Source: Diadophis punctatus similis
Lineage: Eukaryota; Chordata; Lepidosauria; Squamata; Dipsadidae
Direction of reading: 5' to 3'
DNA length: 64,000 nt
NCBI GenBank assembly: GCA_023053685.1
Contig: JALIGW010000001.1
Coordinates: 229,114,434 to 229,178,433 of the forward strand
The notes under the pieces are model-generated. The model searched no databases. It saw only the letters and a program-made list of their open reading frames with translations, and had not been told where the DNA came from. Shown here piece after piece: positions 1 through 11,322 of the stretch. Position 1 is the first letter of the stretch, and every line of letters starts with the position of its first letter. Made by a program: the position numbers and the translations under genes.

Positions 1-513
1 GCCGACCTCGAAAGGCAAGCGGGCATGGGGGACTGCCAGGAAGGCCACATGGAAGGCTGCCAAGCATGGCAGGGCTGCGGGGAATGGAGTAGGTTGCTAT
101 CTCCCTTCCCCGCCACCCTGACTTGCTTTCCTGCCTTCCACGTGGCCTTCCGCTTGCCTGCATTCACAAGCTGGCCACGGGGATCCCAGGAAGGCTGCGT
201 GGAAGGCAGGAAAGCATGTCAGGGCTGCAGGCCGCAGGGAATGGAGTAGGGAAGGCAGGCTGGGATGGGGGGGCAAGAGCAGCTAGGTAGGCTGCGACTT
301 TGCAGGCTTACCTGATAGGCAAATCAGGGGTGCAGCGCTTCAGGCAGGCAAGCTGCAGAGCAGAGACTGGGCAGGGCAGGGCAAGCGACCGGCCACTGGG
401 GGACCGGTTCGAGGGCATGGCCAACCAGCTGTCACTACCAGTTCTCTGAACCATGGGCAGCCGCTGCTACCGGTATGCCCGAACCGTTCTGAACCGGTAG
501 CATTTGACCCCTG
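1..513. mobile_element. hAT-type non-autonomous element, right part, cut by window start
   Basis: This is a GC-rich block that contrasts sharply with the AT-rich DNA after it. The right end carries paired GAACCGG motifs and finishes in CATTTGACCCCTG, the inverted form of a CAGGGGT-type hAT terminus seen repeatedly in this window. The interior holds imperfect repeats of an AGGAAGGCTGCGTGGAAGGC-like unit near 38-60 and 187-210. The left end and its target duplication lie outside the window, so family and length are unresolved. An open frame at 25-249 is low-complexity and not credible as a gene. Confidence 0.6.
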
Positions 514-1812
514 CAGACATCTGATACCCTTCGTTACGGAGGTTGGATCACCATGATCAGCAGGTCTCTGTGCCAGCTGTGTTACAACTATTTTTTACCT
601 CATCATTTTATGTATTCTCTTGAAATCTACCTGTCATTTCATCATTCATGTTACAAACTGACAGGACCTTCTTCTGCATCCTAATATAATGGTAAATTGA
701 CTGTCTTCAGATTGAACTAGTCATAAACAATAAAATTAATTTGGGCTAGAAGAAAAACATGAAATGATGTGTTATTGTGCTGTACTAAGTTTTTTTTATC
801 TATAATTTTGTGAAATCAGGATATCATCTAAAACAAATTAATTAAGAGACCCAAAGTGAACTTGAAAGAACTCCAAATTAACTTCAACTTTCAGAAGCCT
901 GTAAAGACAAAACTTGTATGAAATTTTCTGGAAAAACAAGAAGAGTAGAATGCTAAGAAAGAGCATAAATAACAACTGTAGCCCATACAAGTTTTGTAAT
1001 TACATATTTAACAGTACTCATCATTATTATTGATGTCTTAATTGGAGGTGCAGTTAGTTGTTTAAAAAATACATTTCTCATCACTGCCATTCCTTTTTTT
1101 AACATATATTTTTAACGACCATCTTATTCAGAATGTAAATCCTGGTTACCTGTCCGAAGTATTAGGATCTTCTTCTGATTTGGTTTGGATTTTAATGTTA
1201 TATATCTTCCAACCCACTTACAGAATGGTAGAGTCAGAACGGGACATCCTGCTCAGTGCTTAAATAACGCATATCATTTAGGAATTTTTATTTAACAATT
1301 TATAATAGAGGCTTGCTATATCTTTGAAGAATTTTGTGAGAAGGGAAAAGAAAAATAATGAAAAGATATCAATTTATAGGACATTATTTGAAGGGAATAA
1401 AAATGAAGATTGTTAAAAATCAAAGGGAATAAATATAAAGCTAGTTTATTTGATCAAGGTTAAAAAAGATTGACGGGATAGGAATTTATTCCTATCAGAG
1501 GCGATATAGATCTTGCTTCCTTGAAGTCATTCTTACTTAGAAAATAAAACTGAGATTTAATTCTAATTAACAAAATATTTATTTCAGTATAAAAGTAACA
1601 AAATATAAACCTTAAATAAGCTACATTGTTCCAGCTAAGAATTCACATCTGCCTCGGGCGAGGCTCACAGGAGAAGAAGGAAGGAGGAGACTCCTGGAAT
1701 GCACACATGCGCAGTAGTACATGTCACATGTCTGCTTGATTAGAAAATACAGTAAATCTAGAAAAATAGTAGAGATGGCTCAACTGGCAATATTCACATC
1801 ATGACAAAAATA
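514..1812. other. AT-rich intronic/intergenic DNA, nothing recognised
   Basis: I see no open frame of note, no terminal repeats and no known interspersed repeat here. It is presumed to be upstream intron or flank of the tetraspanin gene. Confidence 0.4.
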
Positions 1813-2655
1813 CAGGTAATACTCAAGTTACAACAGTTCACTTAGTGATCAGTCGAAGTTACACGATAACCTCCCCCAAGTGTTTATGATAAAGTCCCGA
1901 AATTATGAATGTTGCAGCACCACAGCAGTTGTTTGCCCTTATGAATGGCCACAGAGGAACTGCAACATTCATGCTATTTCCCCCCCCCCCCACTCCGCTC
2001 CCCACAACTGCTTCCCCCCTCCTATCCTGCCACTCTGGACTCGCTTACTTTGCAGAGATTTGTCTCCTCTCTGCCACGATTTCTTTGCCTTTGAGGAAAA
2101 GGAGAGCAGGATGATTTCCCTTCCAGCATCCGGTCAGCTTGCAATGCTTTTCTTTGCTGAGAATGAAGTGGTCTGGAGGCCATGATCTCACGTGACTTCA
2201 GGCACTCATTCTCTGCAAAACCGTATGAGTGCCTGAAGTCGTAGGTCGAGATCACGGCCCCCTCTCGGCACGAAAAGCATTTGCAAGCCAACCAGAACAC
2301 TGGAAGGGAAATCATCCTGCTCTCCTCTCCCTCAAAGGCAAAGAAACCACAGCAGAGAGGAGACAGATCTTTGCACGGTAAGTGAATCCAGCATGGAAGG
2401 GTGGAAGTATGAGGTATCTCAGTGGGTTGGGGATGCCTTGGATGGCCTGTTCCATCACTAGACACACACACACCCCTGTGGCCTTCCCCACCTTGAGATA
2501 TCTCTTGCACTTAATGACCTGCACATTCAATTAGCGAATGTGTGGGCAAAAGCAGGGAGTGATCACATTCTAGTTACCTGATTCACTCCTATGAATCCTC
2601 AAGTTATGAATGAAATTGGCAGGCTCCATTATATTTGTAACTCAAGGATTACCTG
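1813..2655. mobile_element. Tc1/mariner-like non-autonomous element with internal palindrome
   Basis: The ends are inverted (left CAGGTAATACTCAAGTTAC, right GTAACTCAAGGATTACCTG) and are flanked by TA at 1811-1812 and 2656-2657, as expected for TA-targeting Tc1/mariner superfamily elements. The interior folds on itself: about 2040-2195 is inversely repeated at about 2200-2395 with many mismatches. Open frames on both strands inside are shadows of this palindrome. No transposase is encoded. Confidence 0.75.
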
Positions 2656-3545
2656 TATGTTGTTATGTCTGGTAACTCTTGATGGACTTCTGCTGATCCT
2701 CAGTAACTTGAGGATTTGATTATAAACAAGTGATAGCACATTGGAAGAAGAGATCATTTGTTGTATTTTAAGAGATGATATGATACCAAATTTTTATACT
2801 TGTGATGAAAGATGTAGTCATTTTTATATCTATTTATATATTTTTTCATTACTATATGCTTATTTTTCTGTTTTTTATTATTTTCTACACTTTGTTTTAA
2901 TTTATTCTTTATTTTTTTTAGTTGGTTTGCATTAGTTTTTAACTTTTTAGCTGTAATGTTTAATAAAATTACTATAAAAAACAGATGCCCATGCTTATAT
3001 CCAACAGAAGAGAGATTGAAAGTTTTGAATATTCAAAGGGGGGGAAATGTGAAGCTTGCCCTTCCCCAACACCTCAAGACCACTCTGTCAAAATGAAATT
3101 GTTCCTTCATTTTCCAGTCTCCCAAGGTGGCTTACAATTGATAAGAATGGCCTTGTTCACATAAATAACCACATCACATTATCCCTCTAAGTCTTGGCTC
3201 AAGAATGAAGATAAGGAAAAGAGGTGGTAATGTATCTGTCGTAATTGTGTGGGGTAGAGGAGGTGTCAAAAATAATTACTCAGGACCAGCATTCAGGACC
3301 TGCTGCATTTTAATTTAAGGCGGATAAATGCTGCCGTCATCAGGAAACTAGCTGAAGGTGTCATCTTTGATAAACAAGCCGGGCTTCACACATTTCCTGC
3401 AAAATCAATACAAGCCTGGCGCTTATTTGCTAATGCATCATGCCATTTTTGAAGTCCTTTTTTGTGTGCGTTGGCTTCTTTGTTGTTACTCTTTTGTTTC
3501 AATGATTAGTGTCTCTTCTCTTTTTGACAATTGAGGGGGGAGGGG
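2656..3545. other. Unassigned DNA, candidate conserved noncoding stretch near 3280-3470
   Basis: No repeat or gene was recognised. About 3280-3470 is compositionally balanced, not low complexity and not similar to any other part of the window. It could be single-copy regulatory DNA, but no conservation data are available here. Confidence 0.3.
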
Positions 3546-3957
3546 CAGGGGTGGGTTGCTGCTTCTTTGTGATACCGGTGCGCTGCGTGCGCAACGCCAT
3601 GTTTTGGCACGCATGTGCTCACTACGCACACACAAGCCCTCGCATGATTTGCTTCCTGCACATGCGCGGAAGCAAAATCTCACAAGGGGATGCACGCACG
3701 CACAGGATTTTGGCACTTTTTTTGCTTCTGCGCATGTGCGAAAGCAAAAAATCACCAAAATCTCACACACGCGTCCCCTTGCGAGATTTTGCTTCCGCGC
3801 ATGCGCAGGAAGCAAAATCAGCCCAAAAATTCAAAAAAAAAGATGGCGCCGTGCGACAGACCGGCGAAGACAGCACTGGAGCTGTCGCACACAAATAGCG
3901 CCATCTGCTGGCCACTACCAGTGTAGAGTGGACCGCACCGGTAGGAACCCACCACTG
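3546..3957. mobile_element. hAT non-autonomous element
   Basis: Terminal CAGGGGTGGG and CCCACCACTG form the inverted ends, with perfect 8-bp duplications GGGAGGGG at 3538-3545 and 3958-3965. The interior has several inverted GCGCATGCGC-like CpG-rich stretches and an A-rich run. There is no transposase; the overlapping open frames in this stretch come from the repeat. Confidence 0.9.
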
Positions 3958-4431
3958 GGGAGGGGGCTTCCCTGAGATAGTAAAGCTATCAGATCCAGAT
4001 AGTTTTGTTTCTATTCTTCTTTTGTATGGTAGCAAGCTCTGAAAACTCACGGGCGTCATTGTCTCATCACTCCTTGGTGAATTGTTTGTCAAGGAATGGT
4101 AGGACATTCTTTCAATAAAAAAGCAATATGATTATCCATTGATTGCACATGTTTAGTATGAAGTGATGGAGGGAAATAGAGGAGTAGTTGACAGCAGCAG
4201 AAGCAAAACGTTAGTGTCTGTTCTTTATTCCCAATTTGTTTTATTTATATGCTCCCTCCTCAATAGAAAGTCCACTCAAGATGGCTTGTATTTTCAGACT
4301 ATACAATAAACCAAGAAACTGGATGGAATTAGAAAGCTACAAGAAGCAGCTATCTTGGGCACAGACTTAAACAACAATCATTGGGTATCAGCTTGTACTG
4401 GGTACCTTTACAACATGTTGTCTAAGACCAT

Positions 4432-4735
4432 TCTAATATCTAAGGGGCTGCCAGAAAGAAGATGAGGTCAGCCAATTCTCCAAAGCACCTGAGGGCAGGA
4501 CAAGAAGCAATGGATGGAAACTAATCACTGAGAGAAGCAGCCTAGAACTAAGGATACATTTCCTGACAGAATGATTAATCAGTGGAATGACTTGATTCCA
4601 AAAGTTGTGGGTGTTCCAACAATGGAAGTTTTTAAGAAAAAATTGGACAACCATTTGTCTGAAATGGCATAGAGCAGGACATTGGACTAGAAGATCTCCA
4701 AGTTCCCTTCCAACTCTGTTATTCTATTAATTCCT
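4432..4735 (+). mobile_element. CR1 LINE 3' end fragment
   Basis: Plus-strand translation gives the characteristic CR1 reverse-transcriptase C-terminus (INQWNDLIP near 4577-4603 and a VPTMEVFKKKLDNHL-like ending near 4612-4656). The conserved 3' tail follows (GAAGATCTCCAAGTTCCCTT near 4689). It is 5'-truncated and carries stops, so it is a dead copy. The minus-strand open frame over it is a shadow. Confidence 0.85.
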
Positions 4736-5222
4736 CACAAAGCCTGAAGTGTGCAGCTCTTCTCTGCTGCTTCCAGATCAACAGGCTGCTTGAGGTCTTC
4801 TTGTAAGATGATTATGCTGCCTACTTGCATATGCAACTCGCAATGTATCACCCTTCAGAATGAGGTCTATGAGGCACTTGACACCCCAGAGGCTGTGTGG
4901 TGTTACTGCTCCCTGTAAAGACATAATTGTGCATGTGGGGGAACCAGGTCCTTTGTTTTTTTTTTACTTCAGGCAGCAGAGGAGAGCCTGAATGTATGAA
5001 CAAGACCTCTGCTAAAAGACATAAAGCTTTGTGTCAACTTTGAAGGTGACCTGACCAGAGCCATTTTGAAGCTTCAGCATTGCCACACTGGAGTTGAAGG
5101 GGGAAATAGAGATAGCTGGGGTTTATAGCCAAAACAAAATACTTTCTTTTGGGAACCATGGACATTCTCACACCTGGTCAGAGGGAGAGGAGGAGTGACA
5201 TTACCAAGCAACAGGACGGCAC
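4736..5222. other. Unassigned DNA; weak LTR-like signal
   Basis: No gene was recognised. The stretch from about 5033, together with DNA beyond the inserted hAT up to about 5733, begins TGTCAAC and ends CCTGACA and has an AATAAA signal near 5660. That would fit a solo LTR broken by the hAT, but the flanking 5-mers do not match well. Confidence 0.25.
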
Positions 5223-5527
5223 CAGTGGTGGGTTCCTACCGGTGCGGAGCGGAGCACAGCTCCGGCAGGAGCCCGGCGATGATGTCATTTTTTGGCGCTT
5301 CTCCGCATCCTGAGCTGTCGGGGAAAAAGCCCTCCCACCCACCCTTGTGTGAATACTGACCTTTATTCTTCCTCCGAAGCACAGCTGAGAAGCTCCTCAG
5401 CTATGTTTCGGCTTGTAATGTCGTCCTGAGCATACACGGAAGTGAAATCGCACGGCGGGACGCGATTTCACTTCCGTGCATGCTCGCGATGCGCACCGGT
5501 AGCGAACGTAACCGGAACCCTCCCCTG
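5223..5527. mobile_element. hAT non-autonomous element
   Basis: It starts CAGTGGTGGGTTCC and ends GGAACCCTCCCCTG. The 8-bp duplications GACGGCAC (5215-5222) and GATGGCAC (5528-5535) differ at one base. The interior has inverted CpG-rich GCGGGACGCGATTTCAC-like stretches. It belongs to the CAGNGGTGGG terminal group common in this window. Confidence 0.85.
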
Positions 5528-6721
5528 GATGGCACCCTGATTGGACCATGTGATTGAATGTTTGGGGAAAGGGAAAAAAACTTTTACTTTTAATTTGGTG
5601 AAAACCTCGGGAACCCTCAGAGTCGGTTTTCACCAGATCAGTGCCAATAGGATATATCCAATAAAACTATTCTTTGAGGAATCTACAAGCCTCGGAGTTT
5701 TGTTTGCTTTGGGACTATTACTTGGAACCCTGACATTTTGTGCTTTGTAAAGATGATATGGTTCAAAGGGGGAATGTCCCTAAGGGCAGTGAATTCCCCT
5801 CTGCATGAGTCACCATTGATGAGACCATAATCTGCAGTTTGTTAGATCTTACCTAGGACCATGCCTTGGGTTATCAGTTCTGGGCTGCAAAACTCTGGAT
5901 GATCTCTATATGGCAGCAAAAAATACATAATTTTGTATTTCAAAAACCATTAATGCACATAATTACAAAGCTATTATCCTTCCTCCATAATATCTTGGCA
6001 GCCTCCAGTTTTAGTCACTATTCTGTTGTTTTTTTCTTCATCACTTAAATGCTCTAAGACACATTTGAAATATGTTGGGGAGAAGATTTATGTTTGAATT
6101 AAACTTTCATGGAAAGCAGGCATAATGGGGAAATCCAACTTTTAAGGTTGCTGTCATTTATCTATTTATTTATTTGAAGTTCATTTGCAAAAAAGGCACA
6201 AGCGGTTAAAAAAAAAAGTTTTGAACCAGCAGTAAAAACATCTGCTGACTGTATAATCTGGGCTTTATCCATAAGGTGCAACTGAAGTTCCGAACTATTA
6301 ATGCATATAGTCAAAAGGTTTTGAAATTCTTAAATAGTTAATATTGCTATTTATAAGTGAAAAACATTGAGATAGGCAATCAAGATATATATTTATACCA
6401 GTTTAAGAGGTACTCTGTTAGAGAACATAAAATACCTGTCACTGCTTTTGTGTGACAGGACCCTGACATATCTTTCCAGCTTGCCTGATTTTGTGCTATC
6501 ATTTATTATTTATTTTATTTATTAAATTGTTATGCCCTTCATCTCCATTGTAAGATTATTCTTATTTATTTGTATCTGTAATACCCACAGTGGACATTTG
6601 TAGCACAAAATTTGGTGATTGCCACAGCTATTTGTACTAGTTACTATAATAATGAATTTTATGAAAGTTTATTGCAATTTTTTAAAAGTTCAATTAATAA
6701 TGACAGGTTGATGTATTTTAA
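5528..6721. other. AT-rich DNA, nothing firm
   Basis: The first 200 bp could be the 3' part of an LTR-like sequence (AATAAA-like signal near 5660). The rest shows no open frame or repeat that I recognise. Confidence 0.3.
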
Positions 6722-6955
6722 AGAGTTGTGGTGGTGCAGTGGTTAGACTATAATATTCCAGGCTAACTCTGCCAACTGCCAGCAGTTCGATCCTGACTGC
6801 CTCAAGATTGATTTAGCCTTCCACTCTTCCAATGTTGATAAAATGAGGACCCAGATTGTTGAGGGCAAAATGCCGACTCTGTAAACTGCTTAGAAAAAGC
6901 TGTAAAGCACTACGAAGTGGTATATAAGTCTAAGTGCTATCATTATTATTGTTAT
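6722..6955 (+). repeat. Sauria-type tRNA SINE
   Basis: The tRNA-derived head with an A-box-like GTGGTGCAGTGGTTAGA is at 6730-6746, followed by the conserved body (AAAATGAGGACCCAGATTGT) and the tail GTATATAAGTCTAAGTGCTA running into short ATT repeats. The order and orientation match the other copies in this window. Confidence 0.85.
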
Positions 6956-6983
6956 GATTGTACTTTCTGACCCATAGGTCATA

Positions 6984-7100
6984 ATTTTCTTGATAGCATG
7001 GAAATGTGGCATCCTGTATTCAAATCAAAACTTTTACCATGATCTAATAAAAGTTTTGATTTGAATGCAGGATGCCACATTTCCATGCTATCAAGAAAAT
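6984..7100. repeat. Near-perfect inverted repeat, 53-bp arms
   Basis: Arms 6984-7036 and 7048-7100 are inverse complements with a single mismatch, separated by 11 bp. It resembles a short palindromic MITE, but no target duplication is clear. RNA from either strand would fold into a stem of about 53 bp. Confidence 0.85.
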
Positions 7101-7559
7101 ATGCATTAGAGTGCTCCCTTTAAACTGTTCTGTTCTGTGGAAACAAAAACAACCCATTATTTAAGGAAACATCTAGAAACGTCTGTACTCTGAGAGACTA
7201 TTCTTAAAGCTGCAGAATAAGAGAGCTGACTCTTTTATATTATAAGGCTATTTTCTTCTTTTCCTTAGTGTTTTGATGTATATTTTATAATGCTTCAGTC
7301 TATATCAAGCCTGTGACCCATGAAGTCAAATGCAATCCATCTTATTATGACCTCCCCAGTGTTTAACTGCCCTGTTCGTTGCAGGCATCAAAGACAGAAC
7401 TGAGGAGTCACATAATGAGTAGGTTGCTATACATTGATCACGGAATTGTAGTGAAACATGCCAAATTGTGAAAAGAGATGAACTTACATTGGCTCTTACT
7501 TTCAAGGCCATTGTAACCCACCTCTTCACTTATACCTAAAAGTTTATATTCTCTTGACT
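7101..7559. other. Unassigned DNA
   Basis: No repeat, gene or signal was recognised. The minus-strand open frame within it has no recognisable domain. Confidence 0.3.
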
Positions 7560-8900
7560 CTGATATTTTCTTTTTGACGATGGCCGTTTCCTTATATTCG
7601 TGTTTTTAATTGATTAGCAAAAAATATATTAACAATTTTGCTTCACCCCTCTTAATTAACAAATATAAATCTCTTCATTATATAATCCATGAAATAAGCA
7701 ATATCTTCTCCTTATACAATTGTCAGCAAAAAACCCAAACAGAGCTCTACCGTATTAAAATTAACGAACATAAAATTCAACTTTCCACATCTCAACTTTC
7801 AGCTATTGGCAAAACCCCATTTAAAAAGCATTAAAAGGTCCCCAAATCCTAGTATAAATAAATTATACCTAAAGTTTAACATAATAAAAAGAGGCCATTT
7901 CTCCTTAAAAAGGAAGGGCAAATTGCAGTACACATTCTAAATGCCAACCATCCCCAAGAGAACCACCACAAATAACAACATATTCTATTTGAATAAACAT
8001 TTCAACATCTCAGTTCTAAACTATCTATGTAATCCCAGCATCCTAATATAAAAAAGACTACAATTTAACCCTACAGAAAATCTATTCCTTTAAAAAAAAT
8101 CACAGAGTTAAATACTACATATTTAGATATTAAACAACTAGGATACAGAAAATAGGTATAAAACAAAACATTTAACCAAAGCCACATATTTCCAGTCAAA
8201 ATATTAATAAATCCAAAAAGAACCATGCAGAATGACGTGTTCCATTTTAACCATGGTCAAACAAATCAATTGTGTCTTCCATTTTTTAAAACACCAAAGT
8301 GTCTTTCTTGGTGAACCATCCCAGTAGTTATTGATCCTTGTTATAAATTTCTTCTTTTCTTTAAGTAGTCTATTTTGTAAATCCAACAAAGAAAAATGAT
8401 TCCCATTACTCTCTGGGATTATCTTTTTTTATTTCCTTCTTAATTTTTAAAACTTCATACAGTTGTTTTCTTTGTATCTGATGGCAGGTTCTTAGCCAAG
8501 GTTTCATTCATACTGTTCTCAAGTAGAGTTTGTTGTATATTTTGTTCTATAACTTTTTTGTTCTGAAGACAGACTGTTCTCAAAAAGACCCAACATATCT
8601 GCCATAATCGATTCAAAGTCTTGACACATCCTTGGTGGAGTTCCTCAAAGATATCTCTAAATGCCATAATTTATTTCCCACAAACATGCATTTATTCTTT
8701 AAAAATATTTTAAAAGTTTTAATATTCAAAATTCAATACTCCAATGTTCTGTGAGCCCTTCATTTTTTTTTAAAAAAATGTGTAGCCTAAAGCTTGCCCT
8801 TTTGCTCTTTATTTTAATTTCCTAAAAGTAATAAAAATAAATTTTCATTTTCATATATTAAGGTTTGAAGGCACTCACTGACCAGGTATTTGATGCCTTG
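7560..8900 (-). mobile_element. Degraded L1-like LINE 5' region (tentative)
   Basis: This AT-rich stretch has its best coding potential on the minus strand. At 8667-8455 a 70-codon frame begins MAFRDIFEELHQG, and a second frame at 8389-8204 contains LLDLQNRLLKEKKKF-like heptads. Their character resembles the coiled-coil part of squamate L1 ORF1, and composition resembles the L1-like block at 60905-63640. Stops and frameshifts separate the pieces. The assignment rests on resemblance only; it could be another LINE or chance. Confidence 0.35.
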
Positions 8901-8956
8901 TCCCTTTTAAGGTATCTAGCTTCTTTCAAGCCGTTAATAAACAATTTCTAAATGTA

Positions 8957-9294
8957 CCGTATTTTTCGGAGTATAAGACGCACCTTAGTTTTAGGGGAGG
9001 AAAATAGGGGGGGAAATCTACCTACCAGGGATTCATCTGGCTAACGTCCTTAGTCTGTTCAGCTTCAGCACATTATTTTATCCCCTGGTTAGGGCTGAAA
9101 AAATCTTTTTCAGAGGGAGTAGGAATGAAAACAAGCCTGCAAAGACAGAGTAGGAAGCTGGGAAGATCATTAGTACCTCCATAGGGCTGGGGGGGAAAGC
9201 TTCGGAAAAGCTACATTCGGAGTATAAGATGCACCCAAACTTTCAGCCTCTTTTAGGGAAGAAAAAGGTGTGTCTTATACTCCGAAAAATATGG
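8957..9294. mobile_element. Tc1/mariner-like MITE
   Basis: Left end CCGTATTTTTCGGAGTATAA and right end TTATACTCCGAAAAATATGG are inverted, with TA at 8955-8956 and 9295-9296. A second internal copy of the end motif (TTCGGAGTATAAGATGCACC) is at about 9218-9237. There is no transposase. Confidence 0.8.
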
Positions 9295-9452
9295 TAGTTA
9301 GCAAGAGAAGTGTCCAAATTTAGTGTCCTTTGAAAGGCTCCATTTACAGCTAAAGGAATTATGGTAAATTTCCCCTCTCTCATCAGTAATCATTGTCTTG
9401 TGTTTATTTGTGAGGAAAATGGATGACTATTCCAGTTGCCAACAGTTTAGGT

Positions 9453-9878
9453 CAGTGATGGCGAGCCTATGGCACGGGTGCCACAGGTGGCACGCGGAGC
9501 CATATCTGCCGGCACGCGAGCCGTTGCCCTAGCTCAGCTGCAGCACGTATGTGTGTGCCCGCCAGCTGATTTTTGGCTTGCGTGGAGGCTCTGGGAGGGC
9601 GATTTTGGCCTCCAGAGGGCCTCCAGGGTGGCCGGGGGAGCGTTTTTGCCCTCTCCAAGCTCCAAGAAAGCCTCTGGAGCCTGCGGAGAGCAAAAAATGG
9701 GCCTACAGGGCCCACTGGAAGTCAGGAAATGGGTGAGTGGGGGGGTTGTGCACGCATGTGCAGGGGGGGGTGGGGTGAGTGGGAGGCTTTGAATTATGGG
9801 TGTGGGCATGCACGCACGTGCAATAGCGCACGCACACACTATTTTGGCACACGAGGAAAAAAAGGTTCTCCATCACTG
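9453..9878. mobile_element. hAT non-autonomous element (CAGTGATGGCG ends)
   Basis: It starts CAGTGATGGCGAGCC and ends GGTTCTCCATCACTG, with perfect 8-bp duplications GTTTAGGT at 9445-9452 and 9879-9886. The duplication has the central TA typical of Buster-type hATs. The GC-rich interior produces several overlapping spurious open frames. A related copy is at 55660-56191. Confidence 0.92.
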
Positions 9879-9886
9879 GTTTAGGT

Positions 9887-10780
9887 AATCTCATGTCTCT
9901 CTTTTATCCAGAGAGAAACAAGGAGCTAATATACTGACTCCTTTAAAAAGTCCTATTTACTTTTGTATTTTCTTTGTATGCTACAGTATAAGCTAATAAA
10001 ATTGTTAATATATAAAAAGAAGTCCACAAATGTTGGTTCCACTTATTCCTGGAGCTGTCTTCAGTTGGTTATTTTCCCCCAGAATTTTCTATAATTAGTT
10101 TCCCCCCCCACTATCGTTAATCATTTGAATGTTGTCTGGGCTTAGAACCAAAGCCTACTTGTTATTTAGCAGATGCCAGCTTTTGGAATTGTAATGTATA
10201 CCTCCAACCAGCTCCTTGTTGTTCACACCGGCAAAGATGAAGTAAGGGGCCTAATGATCTCCCTCCTTCTACTCATGAGTGTTGTAATGGTGGCAGTGTT
10301 GGCCATCAGCACATGCCTGTTTTGGCACATCTGCCCTAATTTTTCTTGGCTCCCGAATTCCTCCCTACTCCAGAGACCAGGAGTCTTGGCACCCAGAAGG
10401 AACCTTTCTATTTTAAAGCCACGTGTTTGCAGAGAAAAGCTATAACTCACTTACACAATGGAATGGCTAAAGGCAGTAGAAGCAAGGAGACACATGCCTA
10501 CTGATGCTCTTTGGAAGCACACCTCCCCTTGGAAATGAAATGGGAAAGCTCTGATCCCTGAACACTTGTGAAAAATCGCCCAAATATATATTACAGCTGT
10601 AAGCAGAACAGCTGAGAAAGCCTCTGGCAGTTCCTTGCCTGCAGCAATGAATTTTACAGCTGAGACCAACTCTGCTTTTCAAATCTCCGAGTTGCCTAAA
10701 TTATGCCATGTTCTATTTGTTTGTTTGTTTTGGTCTTCAGCCACACATAGACTTATTAGTTGTTGTTGTTTTTGCAATGG
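9887..10780. other. Unassigned DNA upstream of the palindrome
   Basis: The only notable frame is at 10173-10445 (90 codons) with one hydrophobic stretch (MISLLLLMSVVMVAVLAI). It has no supporting splice sites, homology or start context that I can see and is not called as a gene. Confidence 0.3.
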
Positions 10781-10788
10781 GTACATTT

Positions 10789-11140
10789 CAGAGGTGGGAT
10801 CCTACCTCTGATTGCCGGGGCGGTTAATCGCTGAGTTCGGCGCAGAGCCGAAGACGCTGCTTGAGCCTGCTCCCGTTCGCGGAGCGGGAGCTTTCCCCAG
10901 GCACTTTCCCTGCCCGCATGGATGCCGCCAATTGCGTTCTTTTGCCCTCTGCGCATGCCCAAAGTGTTCCGCATGCGCAGAGGGCAAAAGAACTCAATTG
11001 GCGGCATCCATGCGGGCGGGGAAAGCGCCCGGGAAAAGCTCCCGCTCCGCGAACGGGAGCAGGCTCGAGCAGCGTCTTCGGCTCTGCGCCGAACTCAGCG
11101 ATTAACTGCACCGGCAATCAGAGGTAGGATCCCACCTCTG
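10789..11140. mobile_element. hAT MITE forming a 352-bp GC-rich palindrome
   Basis: It starts CAGAGGTGGGATCC and ends GGATCCCACCTCTG, with perfect 8-bp duplications GTACATTT at 10781-10788 and 11141-11148. Almost the whole element is self-complementary: the two arms of about 170 bp meet near 10965. The pairs of look-alike open frames on both strands (such as 10812-11105 and 11117-10824) exist because each arm reads as the complement of the other. Confidence 0.93.
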
Positions 11141-11322
11141 GTACATTTCCTTTAAGCAAAAACGTGACAGTTTGAGCAAAGCTACTTGGCTGAGGTCCTT
11201 GAGCTTTATTTCTAATCTTAACTATGTGGCAGCTCACTTTGTGATGCTGATTTAAATTACTTTAATTAATTCCCAGAGGAAGAGATCAGAGCTTAACCAT
11301 GTTTCCTGCTCTTTGCTGTTTT

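Noticed and set aside
2741..2935. Phenylalanine/tyrosine-rich 64-codon frame
   Set aside because: AT-rich sequence produces hydrophobic frames by chance; there is no start context or homology.
6722..6800. Functional tRNA gene at the head of a SINE
   Set aside because: The tRNA-like head is fused to the SINE body in all copies and lacks a complete cloverleaf.
9467..9894. Cluster of six overlapping frames
   Set aside because: They come from the GC-rich interior of the hAT element at 9453-9878.
10173..10445. 90-codon frame with a hydrophobic segment upstream of the tetraspanin exon
   Set aside because: It does not resemble the tetraspanin N-terminus, lacks a suitable donor site in frame, and has no other support. 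One hydrophobic run in 90 codons is not enough.
10812..11155. Several 80-97-codon frames on both strands with near-identical proteins
   Set aside because: They are mirror readings of the hAT palindrome, not genes.
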